From Micromonospora sp. WMMA1363 (GTDB lineage Bacteria > Actinomycetota > Actinomycetes > Mycobacteriales > Micromonosporaceae): 64,000 bases of DNA. The stretch is from positions 434,001 through 498,000 of the forward strand of contig NZ_JAUALB010000001.1 in NCBI RefSeq assembly GCF_030345795.1. Direction: 5' to 3'. The translations under genes and the position numbers were made by a program. The stretch's first letter is position 1. The number at the start of each line of letters is the position of its first letter. This document shows positions 43,568 through 54,023 of this stretch, one piece after another. Below the pieces are notes generated by a model. That model was not told where the DNA came from and searched no databases. It saw only the letters and a list, made by a program, of their open reading frames with translations.

Positions 43568-44628
43568 CCGACGACAACCTGGTCTCGGCGTACGTCAGCG
43601 ACGCGGAACGGGACGCGGAGTCCAGCGTCCGGCCGAAGCGGCTGGCGGAGTTCATCGCCCAGCACCGGGTCCGCGACCAGCTGGACCTGCTGCTCCAGGG
43701 CGCGATGCGCCGGGGCGACCCGCCTGACCACATCCTGCTGTCCGGGCCGCCTGGCTTGGGTAAGACCACCCTGGCCAACATCGTCGCCGCCGAGCTGGGC
43801 ACCGGCATCCGGGTGACCAGCGGGCCGGCGATCGAGCGCTCCGGGGACCTGGCCGCCATCCTGACCAGCCTCGCCGAGGGTGACGTGCTCTTCATCGACG
43901 AGATCCACCGGATCGCCCGGCCGGCGGAGGAGCTGCTCTACAGCGCGATGGAGGACTTCCGCGTCGACGTCGTGGTCGGCAAGGGGCCCGGCGCGACCGC
44001 GATCCCGCTGGACGTGGAGCCGTTCACGCTGGTCGGCGCCACCACCCGGTCCGGTCTGCTCACCGGTCCGATGCGGGACCGGTTCGGCTTCGTCGCGCAC
44101 CTGGACTTCTACGCTCCGGCCGAACTGGAGGCGCTGCTGCACCGCTCGGCGCGGATCCTCGGCGTGCCGATCACCGCCGACGGTGCCGCCGAGATCGCCG
44201 GCCGGTCGCGGGGGACCCCCCGCATCGCGAACCGGCTGCTGCGGCGGGTGCGGGACTTCGCCGAGGTCCGGGTGGACGGCGTGGTCACCCGGGAGACCGC
44301 GCGGGCGGCACTCACCGTGTACGACGTGGACGCCCTCGGGCTTGACCGGCTGGACCGCGCGGTGCTCACCGCGCTGGTCGACTCGTTCCGGGGCGGCCCG
44401 GTGGGCCTGTCGACGCTCGCCGTGGCGGTGGGGGAGCAGCCGGACACGGTGGAGGAGGTCTGCGAACCGTTCCTGGTCCGCGCCGGCCTGCTCGCCCGTA
44501 CGCCCCGGGGTCGGGTCGCGACCGAGGCCGCCTGGCATCATCTGGGGCGTATGCCACCGAATGGTATATTCGGATCAGATACCCCTTCCGTGCCTGATCT
44601 GTTCTCCGGGGAGCCCGATCAGCCGTGA
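43564..44628 (+). CDS. ruvB: Holliday junction helicase RuvB
   Basis: 354 aa, AAA+ motor for branch migration. Walker [10 protein letters not shown] (61-69), Walker B with DEIH (112-115), sensor 1 region [20 protein letters not shown] and arginine-finger context, C-terminal winged helix ([39 protein letters not shown]). ATG overlaps the ruvA stop. Slightly long at the C-terminus (extra ~15 residues). Confidence 0.95.
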   Translation: MTDDNLVSAYVSDAERDAESSVRPKRLAEFIAQHRVRDQLDLLLQGAMRRGDPPDHILLSGPPGLGKTTLANIVAAELGTGIRVTSGPAIERSGDLAAILTSLAEGDVLFIDEIHRIARPAEELLYSAMEDFRVDVVVGKGPGATAIPLDVEPFTLVGATTRSGLLTGPMRDRFGFVAHLDFYAPAELEALLHRSARILGVPITADGAAEIAGRSRGTPRIANRLLRRVRDFAEVRVDGVVTRETARAALTVYDVDALGLDRLDRAVLTALVDSFRGGPVGLSTLAVAVGEQPDTVEEVCEPFLVRAGLLARTPRGRVATEAAWHHLGRMPPNGIFGSDTPSVPDLFSGEPDQP

Positions 44629-44764
44629 TGCGAACGTGATCTGTGCCGCATTCGGTGTTCCCAGGTGCAGGGACTAGACTCGCCGCGGTCTGTACAGGAC
44701 GTGAGAATCCGCCTCCACTCCGGCGCCCGTGTCGGGTCGGGGGCCAATGGGAAGGTCAACCACC

Positions 44765-45109
44765 GTGCTTTACGCACAATCGGCCGGCGGAGCCGGCGGC
44801 TTCACGCCCATCCTCATGATCGCCCTGTTGTTCGGCGTCATGTACTTCATGATGATCCGTCCGCAGCAGAAACGGCGTCGCGAGGCGGAGGCGATGCAGT
44901 CCGCGCTGGCCGCGGGCGACGAGGTCGTCACCATCGGCGGTCTCTACGGCACCGTTACCGAGGTCGACGACGACGCCGTCCTGCTGGAGGTCGCCCCCGG
45001 CGTGCGGTCCCGCTTCGCCCGCCCCGCGATCGCGCGGGTCGTCACCAAGGCGGAGCACCCCGTCGCGCCGGCCGCCGACGACGCGGACGCGGACGTCGTC
45101 AAGGAGTGA
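44765..45109 (+). CDS. yajC: Preprotein translocase accessory subunit YajC
   Basis: 114 aa from a GTG at 44765 with GGGAAGG upstream; an ATG at 44747 is possible. One membrane helix (TPILMIALLFGVMYFMMIRP), then QQKRRREAEAMQSALAAGDE and VVTIGGLYGTVTEVDDDAVL, the standard YajC layout. Partner of SecDF, which follows. Confidence 0.9.
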   Translation: MLYAQSAGGAGGFTPILMIALLFGVMYFMMIRPQQKRRREAEAMQSALAAGDEVVTIGGLYGTVTEVDDDAVLLEVAPGVRSRFARPAIARVVTKAEHPVAPAADDADADVVKE

Positions 45110-45339
45110 GACCGTCGCCCGTCCCGGTCGACGGCCGGGACGGCGCCTGCGACGTGACAAGTGGATAGTCGGGTCGACGCGGGGCGTCGGCACGTCGTGT
45201 TCCCGCCGTCGGCGCTCGCACCGGCGTGGGACCCGCGTGCCGGTCGTCGCGTCGATCCGGTCAGATCGTCGGCCGGGAAGCCCGGTCGTCACCCGCCGCC
45301 GGCAGCGTCGGCGCGACCGTACAGGGAGACAGGACAGCC

Positions 45340-47301
45340 GTGGCACCACCTCAGGGACAGATGCGCCCCGGACGGCAACTGGCCGTGCTCGGGTTCATCT
45401 TCGTGGTCCTCTACCTTCTGGTGTTCTTCGGAGGCGGCGCCAGCGGCAGCTGGAAGGACCGGCTCGAGCCCAAACTCGGTCTCGACCTCGTCGGCGGCAC
45501 CCGGCTGACGCTGGAGGCGACCAACACGGTCGACGGCCAGGCCCCGACCGCGGAAAACCTTGAGGAGGCCCGGCAGATCATCGAGAGCCGGGTCAACGCG
45601 TTCGGTGTCGCAGAGGCCGAGGTGGTCACCGAGGGTGACCGGAACATCGTGATCTCCCTGCCGGGTGAGAACCGGGATCTGACCGAGGTCGGCAGCGCGG
45701 CCGAGCTGCGCTTCCGCAAGGTGCTCAAGGTGGCCGACGGTAGCGGCGCTGCAGCGGCCCCGGCCCCCAGCCCGACCGACTCCGGCAGCGCGTCGCCCAC
45801 TCCCTCGGGTAGCGCGTCGCCCACTCCCTCGGGTAGCGCCTCCCCCGCACCGTCGTCCAGCGTGCAGGTGACCTCGTCGCCGAGCGCGGGTGGCCAGGGT
45901 GGCGGTGCTCCGGCGCCGAGCGCGAGCGCCACCCCGTCGGCGTCCCCGAGCGCCGTGGCGGTTTCGCCGAGCGCCGCGGCGGTTTCGCCGAGCGCCGCGG
46001 CGCCGTCGCCGAGCGGCAGTGCCCAGCCGGCCCCGGCGACCGTCGAGGAACAGCGCAAGGCGGTCGAGCAGAAGGTCGGCGCCGCGGCCTGGGCGGCCGC
46101 GAACGGGCTTCAGGCCCCGGTGGACCTGGCCACCGACCCGTCGCTGGCCGAGACACTCAAGCCGTTCGCGTCGCTGACCGCGCGCGAGATCGCGGTGCTG
46201 CCGGCGCAGATCCAGTTCAACGTCCCGCAGATCACCTGCGGCCAGCTCGACGCCCGCCCGCCGGCGTCCATCTCCGCGGCTGACCAGCAGGTCGTCGCCT
46301 GCGAGTACGGCAGCGTCAAGTATCTGCTCGACGAGGCCAAGGTGCTGGGCACCGACGTCAGCGACGCCGACGCGGTGCTCGACCAGACCAGCCAGTGGGT
46401 GGTCAGCCTGGACTTCACCGGCACGGGCCAGGAGAAATGGACCAACCTGACCCGCGAGGCGTTCAACAACGAGGGGCAGGCGTGCGAGGCCGGCGCGCTC
46501 GGTGACTCCGGCAAGTGCCGGGTCGCCGTCGTGCTGGACAACGAGGTGGTCTCCTCGCCGGAGATCCAGGGCGTGCTGACCGGCAACTCGCAGATCACCG
46601 GCAACTTCACGCAGCGGGACGCCAGCGAACTCGCCGGAACGCTGCGCTACGGCGCGCTGCCGGTGACCTTCGAGCCGCAGGCGCAGCAGAACGTCACCGC
46701 CACCCTGGGTGCCAGCCACCTGCGGGCCGGTCTGCTCGCGGCCGGCATCGGCATGCTGCTGGTCATCATCTACTCGTTCTTCTACTACCGCCTGCTCGGC
46801 TCGGTCATCTTCCTGAGCCTGGTGCTGTCGGCGCTGCTGGTGTTCGGGGCGCTGGTGGTGCTCGGCCGGCAGATCGGGTTCACCCTCACCCTCGCCGGGA
46901 TCGCGGGCATGATCGTTTCGCTCGGTGTGGCGGCGGACTCGTTCGTCATCTACTTCGAACGGCTCAAGGACGAGATCCGGGAGGGGCGCACCCCGCGCAG
47001 CGCGGTACCGCGGGCGTGGATCCGGGCCCGCCGGACCATCATCTCGGCCAACGCCATCACGCTGATGTCCGCCGTGGTGCTCTACATCGTCTCGGTCGGC
47101 GCGGTGAAGGGCTTCGCCTTCGCGTTGGGCCTCGCCACGGTGCTGGACCTGGTGGTGGTCTTCCTCTTCCGACACCCGATCATGACGATGTTCGCCCGGA
47201 CCCGGGCGTTCCTGTCCCCGCGGGTCAGTGGTCTCGGCCGGGCGCTCCCAGCCCGGAACCAGCCGGCCGCGCCCCGCAACCAGCGCGCCAAGGAGGCCTG
47301 A
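45340..47301 (+). CDS. secD: Protein translocase subunit SecD
   Basis: 653 aa, GTG start (AGGGAG and AGGA upstream). N-terminal membrane helix (LAVLGFIFVVLYLLVFFGG), DLVGGTRLTLEATNT, SRVNAFGVAEAEVVTEGDRN, large periplasmic P1 domain, then six-helix C-terminal part (AGLLAAGIGMLLVIIYSFFY, IAGMIVSLGVAADSFVIYFE, AVLDLVVV-type). A long Ser/Pro/Ala-rich insertion splits P1 (see the repeat entry). With SecF it uses the proton gradient to pull exported proteins. The 230-bp gap before it has no supported gene. Confidence 0.95.
   Translation: MAPPQGQMRPGRQLAVLGFIFVVLYLLVFFGGGASGSWKDRLEPKLGLDLVGGTRLTLEATNTVDGQAPTAENLEEARQIIESRVNAFGVAEAEVVTEGDRNIVISLPGENRDLTEVGSAAELRFRKVLKVADGSGAAAAPAPSPTDSGSASPTPSGSASPTPSGSASPAPSSSVQVTSSPSAGGQGGGAPAPSASATPSASPSAVAVSPSAAAVSPSAAAPSPSGSAQPAPATVEEQRKAVEQKVGAAAWAAANGLQAPVDLATDPSLAETLKPFASLTAREIAVLPAQIQFNVPQITCGQLDARPPASISAADQQVVACEYGSVKYLLDEAKVLGTDVSDADAVLDQTSQWVVSLDFTGTGQEKWTNLTREAFNNEGQACEAGALGDSGKCRVAVVLDNEVVSSPEIQGVLTGNSQITGNFTQRDASELAGTLRYGALPVTFEPQAQQNVTATLGASHLRAGLLAAGIGMLLVIIYSFFYYRLLGSVIFLSLVLSALLVFGALVVLGRQIGFTLTLAGIAGMIVSLGVAADSFVIYFERLKDEIREGRTPRSAVPRAWIRARRTIISANAITLMSAVVLYIVSVGAVKGFAFALGLATVLDLVVVFLFRHPIMTMFARTRAFLSPRVSGLGRALPARNQPAAPRNQRAKEA
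45770..46040 (+). repeat. Low-complexity coding repeats inside secD
   Basis: Codes for a Ser/Pro/Ala-rich linker of about 90 residues (roughly 140-235). DNA repeats are visible: a 24-base unit AGCGCGTCGCCCACTCCCTC... at 45787-45810 and 45811-45834, and a 21-base unit beginning GTTTCGCCGAGCGCCGCGGC at 45961 and 45982. Repeat units keep the frame (8 and 7 codons), so length can vary without breaking secD. Confidence 0.85.
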
Positions 47302-47302
47302 G

Positions 47303-48484
47303 ATGGCTGGTAGTGGTCTCGCGAGCCGCCTCTACCGTGGTGAGGCCGGTCTCAACATCGTCGGCCGCCGCAAGGTGTGGTTCACCGTCGCCGCGGTGCT
47401 GATCCTGATCTCGGTGCTGAGCTTCGCGCTGCGCGGTTTCAGCCTCGGGATCGAGTTCGCCGGCGGCAACTCGATCCAGGTCCCGGCCAGCGTCGGCACC
47501 CTGGAGCAGGCCGAGGAGAGGGTCGGTGTGGCCCTCGCCGCCGAGGGTGACGGCGCCGTGGTGGTGACCGCGCAGAAGGTCGGCGGCACCGGTGGCGACT
47601 TCTACGAGATGCGCACGACGCAGCTCAGCGCGGAGCAGGCCAACGCGGTCAAGGCGGAAGTGGCTCGGGAGTTCGGTATCCCGGTCACCGACATCAGCGG
47701 CGAACAGGTCAGCCGGGCGTGGGGCAGCCAGGTCACCGAGCGCGCCCTGCTCGGTCTGGTGATCTTCCTCGCGGTGGTGATGGTCTACCTGATCCTGCGC
47801 TTCGAGTGGCGGATGGCGGTCGGCGCCGTCGCCTCCCTGCTGATGAACCTGATCCTCACCGCCGGCATCTACTCGTTGGTCGGCTTCGAGGTCACCCCGT
47901 CGACCGTGATCGGCTTCCTCACCATTCTGGGCTTCGCGCTCTACGACGTGGTGGTGGTCTTCGACAAGGTCCACGAGAACACCCGCGGCATCACCGCGAA
48001 CAACAACCAGACGTACGGCGAGGCGGCCAACCTGGCGATCAACCAGAGCCTGATGCGGTCGCTGAACACGTCGATCGTGGCCCTGCTGCCGGTCGGCGGC
48101 CTGCTGTTCATCGGGGCCGGCCTGTTCGGCGCGGGCACCCTGAAGGACCTGGGTCTGGTGTTGTTCGTCGGTATGGCGGTGGCGTTCTTCTCCTCGATCA
48201 CCCTGGCTACCCCGCTGCTCGTGCTGCTCAAGAACCAGGAGCCGCGGATCCAGGCACACAACAAGCGAGTCCTGGCCCGCCGGGCCGCGATCGAGCGCGG
48301 CGAGGCGACGCCGAAGGGCGCCCAGCGGCCCGCGGAGAGCACCAGCGAGCCGATCGAACCGGACGCCGCGCTGGCCGGCGCGGCGCCGAAGGTCGGTGCC
48401 CGGCCGGCCGGCAAACGGCCGTCCGGAGGGCGGGGCGGTCGCCCCTCCGGTGGCGGCAACCGTCCGGGTGGCAAACGACGCTGA
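47303..48484 (+). CDS. secF: Protein translocase subunit SecF
   Basis: 393 aa, ATG one base after the secD stop. N-terminal helix (VWFTVAAVLILISVLSFAL), RGFSLGIEFAGGNSIQVP, then ALLGLVIFLAVVMVYLILRF, TILGFALYDVVVVFDKVHEN and LNTSIVALLPVGGLLFIGAG, the conserved SecF membrane region. The C-terminal 75 residues are a basic Arg/Gly/Pro tail. Confidence 0.95.
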   Translation: MAGSGLASRLYRGEAGLNIVGRRKVWFTVAAVLILISVLSFALRGFSLGIEFAGGNSIQVPASVGTLEQAEERVGVALAAEGDGAVVVTAQKVGGTGGDFYEMRTTQLSAEQANAVKAEVAREFGIPVTDISGEQVSRAWGSQVTERALLGLVIFLAVVMVYLILRFEWRMAVGAVASLLMNLILTAGIYSLVGFEVTPSTVIGFLTILGFALYDVVVVFDKVHENTRGITANNNQTYGEAANLAINQSLMRSLNTSIVALLPVGGLLFIGAGLFGAGTLKDLGLVLFVGMAVAFFSSITLATPLLVLLKNQEPRIQAHNKRVLARRAAIERGEATPKGAQRPAESTSEPIEPDAALAGAAPKVGARPAGKRPSGGRGGRPSGGGNRPGGKRR

Positions 48485-48507
48485 CCCGGCGTAAAGCGGA
48501 CCGACGG

Positions 48508-48545
48508 CGTCCTTCATGCTGTGCGAGCAGCAGGGAGGACGCCGT
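48508..48545 (+). other. Inverted repeat between secF and apt
   Basis: GACGGCGTCC (48508 region) and GGACGCCGTC (48536 region) enclose about 18 bases that can form a smaller hairpin (GCTG/CAGC). No T run follows. It may be a weak terminator or mRNA structure near the apt start. Confidence 0.45.
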
Positions 48546-48569
48546 CGTCGTGAAGGGAACGGAATCGCC

Positions 48570-49136
48570 GTGACGGAGACCCACAGCACCGGGGTACGAG
48601 GGGACAGCGGCCGGGCGGCCGCAGAGTTGGTGGCCGGCCGGGTGCTGGACGTGCCTGACTTTCCGAAGCCCGGCGTCATGTTCAAGGACCTGACGCCGCT
48701 GTTCGCCGACGGCGACGTGTTCCGCGAGGTGATCGACGGGATCGTGCGCCACCACGGGCGGGAGTCGTTCGACGCCGTGGTCGGCATCGAGGCGCGCGGG
48801 TTCGTCATCGCGGCGGCCATCGCGTACGCGTCGGGAATCGGTGTGGTTCCGGTGCGTAAGGCGGGCAAGCTGCCTCGCCCGGCGTACTCGGCCTCCTACG
48901 CGCTGGAGTACGGCGAGGCCACCCTCGAGCTGCACCAGGACGCCTTCACCGCCGGTCACCGGGTGCTGGTGGTGGACGATGTGCTCGCCACCGGTGGCAC
49001 CGCCGAGGCCACCCTCGACCTCGTCGAGCGGGCCGGTGGTACCGTGGCGGGTTTCACGGTGCTGCTGGAGCTGGGTTTCCTCGGCGGCCGGGAGCGGCTT
49101 GCTCCGCGTCCGGTCCATGCCCTGTTGACCGTTTGA
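48570..49136 (+). CDS. apt: Adenine phosphoribosyltransferase
   Basis: 188 aa from the GTG at 48570. VPDFPKPGVMFKDLTPLFAD near the N-terminus, VGIEARGFVIAAAIAYASG, RKAGKLPRPAYSASYALEYG and the PRPP-binding VLVVDDVLATGGT (132-144). Salvages adenine to AMP. Gene order secF-apt-relA is the usual actinobacterial one. Confidence 0.95.
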   Translation: MTETHSTGVRGDSGRAAAELVAGRVLDVPDFPKPGVMFKDLTPLFADGDVFREVIDGIVRHHGRESFDAVVGIEARGFVIAAAIAYASGIGVVPVRKAGKLPRPAYSASYALEYGEATLELHQDAFTAGHRVLVVDDVLATGGTAEATLDLVERAGGTVAGFTVLLELGFLGGRERLAPRPVHALLTV

Positions 49137-49351
49137 GCGGCGGAGGCCCGGGCGGATCCGGCACGGTCCGTCCGGCGGAGCGGCGAGGCACCGTGCGTGC
49201 GGGTAGCATTGCCCATTGCTGACCGGATGGGTGACTGTCCGGCAGCGGGGCGCCGGTCGGTGGGCGGCGCGGAACAACTCCGGCCCTGCGGCCGGTTGAA
49301 TACGACGTCGGCCGCACGGTCGACGATCCCCGGCGAGCGGTGAGGAGGCCG

Positions 49352-51832
49352 GTGTCCCACGATGTCGCCCCTCCGGTGGAGGGCACGGTGCACCCGACAG
49401 GCGACGGCTCGGCGACCGACCGGAACGGTGACGCCCGGGTGACGGGTCCCGGCAACGCGGCCGGCGGGGCGGAGATGATCAGCGCGGGCGCGGGCTCCGG
49501 GAGCGAAGGGATCGTTGTCGTCCCACTCCGGGGCGGGTCGGCTGACCCCTCGTCGGTCAGTGGGTTCGCGCTCTCCAGCGCGCCCACCGGGCGGCGGGTC
49601 CGGGCCCGGTTGGCCCGGTTCAACGCGCCCTGGCAGTCGTCGCAGGTCAGCGAGGTGCTGGAGCCGCTGATCGCTACCCACCGGGAAAATCACCCGAAGG
49701 CGGACGCCCGGCTGCTTCAGCGTGCCTTCGACACGGCGGCCCGGTGGCACTCCGGCCAGTACCGCAAGTCTGGTGACCCGTACATCACCCATCCCCTCGC
49801 GGTGGCCACCATTCTGGCCAACCTGGGGATGGACACCACCACCATCGTCGCGGCGCTGCTGCACGACACGATCGAGGACACCGAGTACACCCTCGACCAG
49901 ATGCGTGCCGACTTCGGCGGCGAGGTCGCGTTGCTGGTCGACGGCGTGACCAAGCTCGACAGGGTCAAGCTGGGGGACGCGGCGAAGGCCGAGACCATCC
50001 GCAAGATGGTCGTCGCCATGGCCAAGGATCCGCGGGTCCTGGTGATCAAGCTCGCGGACCGGCTGCACAACATGCGGACCCTGACCTTCCTGCCCCGCCC
50101 CAAGCAGGAGCAGAAGGCCAAGGAGACCCTGGAGATCCTCGCTCCGCTGGCGCATCGACTCGGTATGAACACGATCAAGTGGGAGCTGGAGGACCTGGCC
50201 TTCGGCACCCTGTTCCCGAAGCGGTATGAGGAGATCAACCGCCTGATCGGTGAGCACCAGCCGCAGCGCGAGGCGCTGCTGCGGCAGGTCACCAAGAAGG
50301 TGGGCACGGACCTCAAGTCCGCCAAGATCAAGGCGGAGGTCACCGGCCGGCCGAAGCACCTCTACTCGATCTACCAGAAGATGATCGTGCGGGGACGCGA
50401 CTTCAACGACATCTATGACCTGGTCGGCGTGCGGATCCTGGTCGACACGGTGCGGGACTGCTACGCGGCGCTGGGCGTGATCCACGCCAACTGGCAACCG
50501 GTGCCGGGCCGGTTCAAGGACTACATCGCCATGCCCAAGTTCAACATGTACCAGTCGTTGCACACGACGGTCATCGGGCCCACCGGCAAGCCGGTGGAGA
50601 TGCAGATCCGCACGTACGCGATGCACCGCACCGCCGAGTTCGGCATCGCCGCGCACTGGAAGTACAAGGAGCACAAGGGCACCCAGATCGTCGGTCCGCC
50701 GGCGCACATCGACGAGATGACCTGGCTGCGGCAGCTGCTGGACTGGCAGCGGGAGGCGGCCGACCCGAGCGAGTTCCTGGACGCGTTGCGCTTCGACCTG
50801 TCCAGCCAGGAGGTGTACGTCTTCACCCCGAAGGGTGACGTCATCCCGCTGCCGACCGGCTCGACGCCGGTGGACTTCGCGTACGCGGTGCACACCGAGG
50901 TCGGGCACAAGTGCATCGGCGCGCGGGTCAACGGCAAGCTGGTGCCGTTGGAATCGACGCTGTCCAACGGCGACGTGATCGAGATCTTCACGTCGAAGTC
51001 CGATACGGCCGGCCCGACGCAGGACTGGCTGGGCTTCGTCAAGAGCCCCCGGGCGCGTACGAAGATCCGCCATTACTTCAACAAGGAACGGCGCGAGGAG
51101 GCGATCGAGGCCGGCAAGGACGCGATCGTCAAGGCAATGCGCAAGCAGGGCATGCCGTTGCAGCGGATGCTCACCTCGGACGCGTTGATGGCGATCGCCC
51201 GGGACCTGCATTTGGCCGACGTCGCGTCGCTCTACGCGGCGGTAGGCGACAGTCAGGTCTCCGCTCAGTCGGTGGTGCAGAAGCTGATGGCCTCCTACGG
51301 CGGCGAGGAGGGCGCGGCGGAGGACATCGCCGAGACCGCCGTCGCCACCCGCCCGCCGCGTAGCCGCGCCAGCAGCCACGATCCGGGTGTGGTGGTGCGT
51401 GGGGTCAGCGATGTCTGGATCAAGCTGGCGCGCTGTTGCACGCCGGTCCCACCGGACTCGGTGTTCGGCTTCGTCACCCGCTCCGGCGGGGTGAGCGTGC
51501 ACCGGGACGACTGCGCCAACGCCGAGGACCTGAGGGCGCAGGGGGAGCGGGTCGTGGAGGTGAACTGGAAGCTCACCAGCGCTTCCACGTTCCTGGTCGC
51601 CATCCAGGTTGAGGCGCTCGACCGGCACAAGTTGCTGACCGACGTGACGCGAGTGCTCTCCGAGGAGCGGGTCAACATCCTCTCCGCGACCGTCACCACC
51701 ACCCGGGACCGGGTGGCGGTGAGCCGGTTCAGCTTCGAGATGGCCGACCCGAAGCACCTGGGTCACCTGCTGGCCGCGGTCCGCAAGGTCGACGGCGTCT
51801 TCGACGCCTACCGGGTGACCTCCGGCACCTGA
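49352..51832 (+). CDS. relA: Bifunctional (p)ppGpp synthetase/hydrolase
   Basis: 826 aa from the GTG at 49352 (GAGGAGG upstream). The first ~75 residues are low-complexity. HD hydrolase domain with [16 protein letters not shown] near 167-182, synthetase domain with [20 protein letters not shown] and [23 protein letters not shown] domain ([20 protein letters not shown]), and C-terminal ACT domain ([20 protein letters not shown]). The hydrolase HD..ED motif is kept, so both activities are expected. Confidence 0.95.
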   Translation: MSHDVAPPVEGTVHPTGDGSATDRNGDARVTGPGNAAGGAEMISAGAGSGSEGIVVVPLRGGSADPSSVSGFALSSAPTGRRVRARLARFNAPWQSSQVSEVLEPLIATHRENHPKADARLLQRAFDTAARWHSGQYRKSGDPYITHPLAVATILANLGMDTTTIVAALLHDTIEDTEYTLDQMRADFGGEVALLVDGVTKLDRVKLGDAAKAETIRKMVVAMAKDPRVLVIKLADRLHNMRTLTFLPRPKQEQKAKETLEILAPLAHRLGMNTIKWELEDLAFGTLFPKRYEEINRLIGEHQPQREALLRQVTKKVGTDLKSAKIKAEVTGRPKHLYSIYQKMIVRGRDFNDIYDLVGVRILVDTVRDCYAALGVIHANWQPVPGRFKDYIAMPKFNMYQSLHTTVIGPTGKPVEMQIRTYAMHRTAEFGIAAHWKYKEHKGTQIVGPPAHIDEMTWLRQLLDWQREAADPSEFLDALRFDLSSQEVYVFTPKGDVIPLPTGSTPVDFAYAVHTEVGHKCIGARVNGKLVPLESTLSNGDVIEIFTSKSDTAGPTQDWLGFVKSPRARTKIRHYFNKERREEAIEAGKDAIVKAMRKQGMPLQRMLTSDALMAIARDLHLADVASLYAAVGDSQVSAQSVVQKLMASYGGEEGAAEDIAETAVATRPPRSRASSHDPGVVVRGVSDVWIKLARCCTPVPPDSVFGFVTRSGGVSVHRDDCANAEDLRAQGERVVEVNWKLTSASTFLVAIQVEALDRHKLLTDVTRVLSEERVNILSATVTTTRDRVAVSRFSFEMADPKHLGHLLAAVRKVDGVFDAYRVTSGT

Positions 51833-51982
51833 CGCCGTCGTCCCGCCCCGCCGATCTTGCATTCTTGACCCCGGAATACGGGGAGTGCCCGGTCTCGGGG
51901 CGGCAGGTGCAGGTTCGCGGGGTGGGTGGCGCCCCCGGCTGTGGTGGCCGGGGGCGCCCACGTCACGGCGCTGGGGGCGGCC

Positions 51983-52819
51983 TCAGCCTTGGGGGGCGCT
52001 CATGGCGAGGTCGGTGATGGTGACCTCCTTCTTCGGGTGGCCACCGCCGGCCTGCTCGGCGAAGGCCTTGTCGTCGCCGGCCGCCGCGACCTGCTTGACG
52101 ATGTCCATGCCGCTGGTGATGGTGCCCAGAACGGTGTAGTTCGGGTCCAGCGGCGAGTCGCCGTAGACGATGAAGAACTGGCTGCCCGTGCTGCCCGGCT
52201 GACCGGAGTTGGCCATCGCGATCACGCCCTCCGGGTACGGGGGCCGCTTGTCGGTGGGCAGGTTCTCCTCGGCGAGTCGGTAGCTCGGCCCGCCGGTGCC
52301 GTCGGTGTCCCGCCAACCCTTGCCGGTTGCGCTCGGATCGCCGCACTGGAGCACCTTGATGCCCTCGGTGACCAGGCGATGGCACTTCGTGTTGTCGAAG
52401 AAGTTCTTCTCGGCGAGGTGGGTGAAGCTCGCCGCGGTGCACGGCGTCGCGGACCGGTCGACCTTCGCGGTGATCTGCCCCAGGTTGGTGTCGATCGTGA
52501 GCGTCTGGGCGCCGGTGTTCGGTTGCTGGTTATCCGGCAGGCCGACGTCCTTGATCTGCGGGGTCCGCTGGTCGGGCTCGATCGGCGTGAACGCGCACTG
52601 GGCTGCGCCCGACGACGCGGCCGCGTCGGTGGACGAGTCGTCGTCGCCGAGGGCGGACACCAGCCAGACGGTGCCGGCGACCACCAGCAGCAGGGCCGCG
52701 CCCGTCCCGACGATCGCCTGGGTCTGCCGACGTCGGCGGGCTCGGGCCGACCGCTCGGCCATCTCCTTTTCGAGGCGGGCGCGGGCTGCCGCGCGCTGCC
52801 GCTCTCTGGTGGACGTCAC
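51983..52819 (-). CDS. Membrane-anchored cyclophilin-type prolyl isomerase
   Basis: 278 aa from the GTG at 52819 (AGGAGG at good spacing). Basic N-terminus, one membrane helix (IVGTGAALLLVVAGTVWLV), a linker, then the cyclophilin domain (LTIDTNLGQITAKVDRSATP, NFFDNTKCHRLVTEGIKVLQ, GVIAMANSG, GSQFFIVYGDSPLDPNYTVL). The catalytic Arg is present in CHRL. The protein should face the outside and help exported proteins fold. Confidence 0.85.
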   Translation of the reverse strand: MTSTRERQRAAARARLEKEMAERSARARRRRQTQAIVGTGAALLLVVAGTVWLVSALGDDDSSTDAAASSGAAQCAFTPIEPDQRTPQIKDVGLPDNQQPNTGAQTLTIDTNLGQITAKVDRSATPCTAASFTHLAEKNFFDNTKCHRLVTEGIKVLQCGDPSATGKGWRDTDGTGGPSYRLAEENLPTDKRPPYPEGVIAMANSGQPGSTGSQFFIVYGDSPLDPNYTVLGTITSGMDIVKQVAAAGDDKAFAEQAGGGHPKKEVTITDLAMSAPQG

Positions 52820-52862
52820 GCCTGGATCCTCCTGCGCTGTGTCGGGTTGGTGGTCTGCCACG

Positions 52863-53753
52863 TCAGCCGGCGCTGGGGCTGGGCGCCGGGGTGGCCGACG
52901 ACTCCGTGGGAGTCGGCGTCGTCGCCGGGCTCGGTGCCGGCTCGGTGACCGTCAGGCTCTGGATGACCACGTCGTCGTCCTTGGGCTTGACCTTCGCCCC
53001 ACTGCCATTGTCCACGGTCGGCCGGCCCCCGATCTTCTCGACCGTCTCCAGCCCGGAGGTGACCCGGCCGACGATCGAGTACTTCGGGTCGGCCGTGCTG
53101 AAGTCCTTGAAGAAGATCAGGAACTGGCTCCCGTTCGCCCCCGGCGTGTGGACCATCGCGACCGTGCCGCTGGGGTACGTCGCCGGCTGGTCCGGCGCCG
53201 GGCTCGCCGACGGGGACGGCGCGGCAGCGGGGACGTTCTCGTCGTGGAACGAGTAGGCCGGGCCGCCCAGCCCGCTGCCGCTCGGGTCGCCGCAGCGGAC
53301 CGCGCCCTCAGTTGTTATCTCGTGACACTTGGTGTTGTCGTAGAAGGAGCGGCCGGCCAGGTGCGTGATGCTCGCCACCGAGCAGGGCGCGGCCGCGACA
53401 TCGAGTTCGGCGGTGACCGGGGCGCCCTGGTTGGTGACCACGGTCATCGTCCGCGTGCCCTCGGTCGGCAGCCCCGTGGTGGCGGGGGTGCCGACGTCGG
53501 TGAGGTTGGTGTTCGCGGTGGCGTCCTGAGGTGTCCAGAGGCAGACCTCGTCGGCGGCGGTGTTCTCGGTCGGGGCGCGGTCGAAGGCGCCCAGCCCCCA
53601 GGCCGAGCCGAGCACGATCAGCACAAGGACGACGACGGCGCCGACACCGGCCTGGATCTGTCGACGACGGCGGACCCGGGCGGCCCGCCGGGCCATCTGC
53701 CGGTCGAGCTTCGCCCGCGCGAGTTTGCGCTGCCGGTCCCTGCTGGAAGCCAC
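52863..53753 (-). CDS. Second membrane-anchored cyclophilin-like protein
   Basis: 296 aa from the GTG at 53753 (AGGAAGGGGAG upstream). Same layout as its neighbour: basic start, helix (AGVGAVVVLVLIVLGSAWGL), cyclophilin domain (SFYDNTKCHEITTEGAVRC, GTVAMVHTPGANGSQFLIFF), then a Thr/Pro/Ser-rich tail. The position of the catalytic Arg reads Glu (KCHEI), so isomerase activity may be weak or lost. Likely a tandem duplicate; ends 43 bp before the first one begins. Confidence 0.85.
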   Translation of the reverse strand: MASSRDRQRKLARAKLDRQMARRAARVRRRRQIQAGVGAVVVLVLIVLGSAWGLGAFDRAPTENTAADEVCLWTPQDATANTNLTDVGTPATTGLPTEGTRTMTVVTNQGAPVTAELDVAAAPCSVASITHLAGRSFYDNTKCHEITTEGAVRCGDPSGSGLGGPAYSFHDENVPAAAPSPSASPAPDQPATYPSGTVAMVHTPGANGSQFLIFFKDFSTADPKYSIVGRVTSGLETVEKIGGRPTVDNGSGAKVKPKDDDVVIQSLTVTEPAPSPATTPTPTESSATPAPSPSAG

Positions 53754-54023
53754 CCGTGCTCCCCTTCCTCTACCCTGGTTCCGAGACGGACGGGCGAGGC
53801 GCCCGCCGGGTGGGCAGGTGCGCCACGCCACACGCCCGCCAGAGTGTACGGCCAGCGGCTGGGAATGTGGTGTACGAGGTCCGGCTGCGACGATCGGGAA
53901 ACGTCGCTGTTCGTTGGCGGAGTGCCGATCCCGACCGGCCGGTGCCACCGCACGCCGAACCGGGTCGCGCCGGCGACTAGGCTCGCAGGCGGAACCCGAC
54001 AGCTCGACGGAAGGGGAGCGGAC

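Noticed and set aside
48956..51961. 1001-codon minus-strand frame opposite relA.
   Set aside because: Complement of a strongly supported relA with HD, synthetase, TGS and ACT domains; Arg/His/Val-rich shadow composition.
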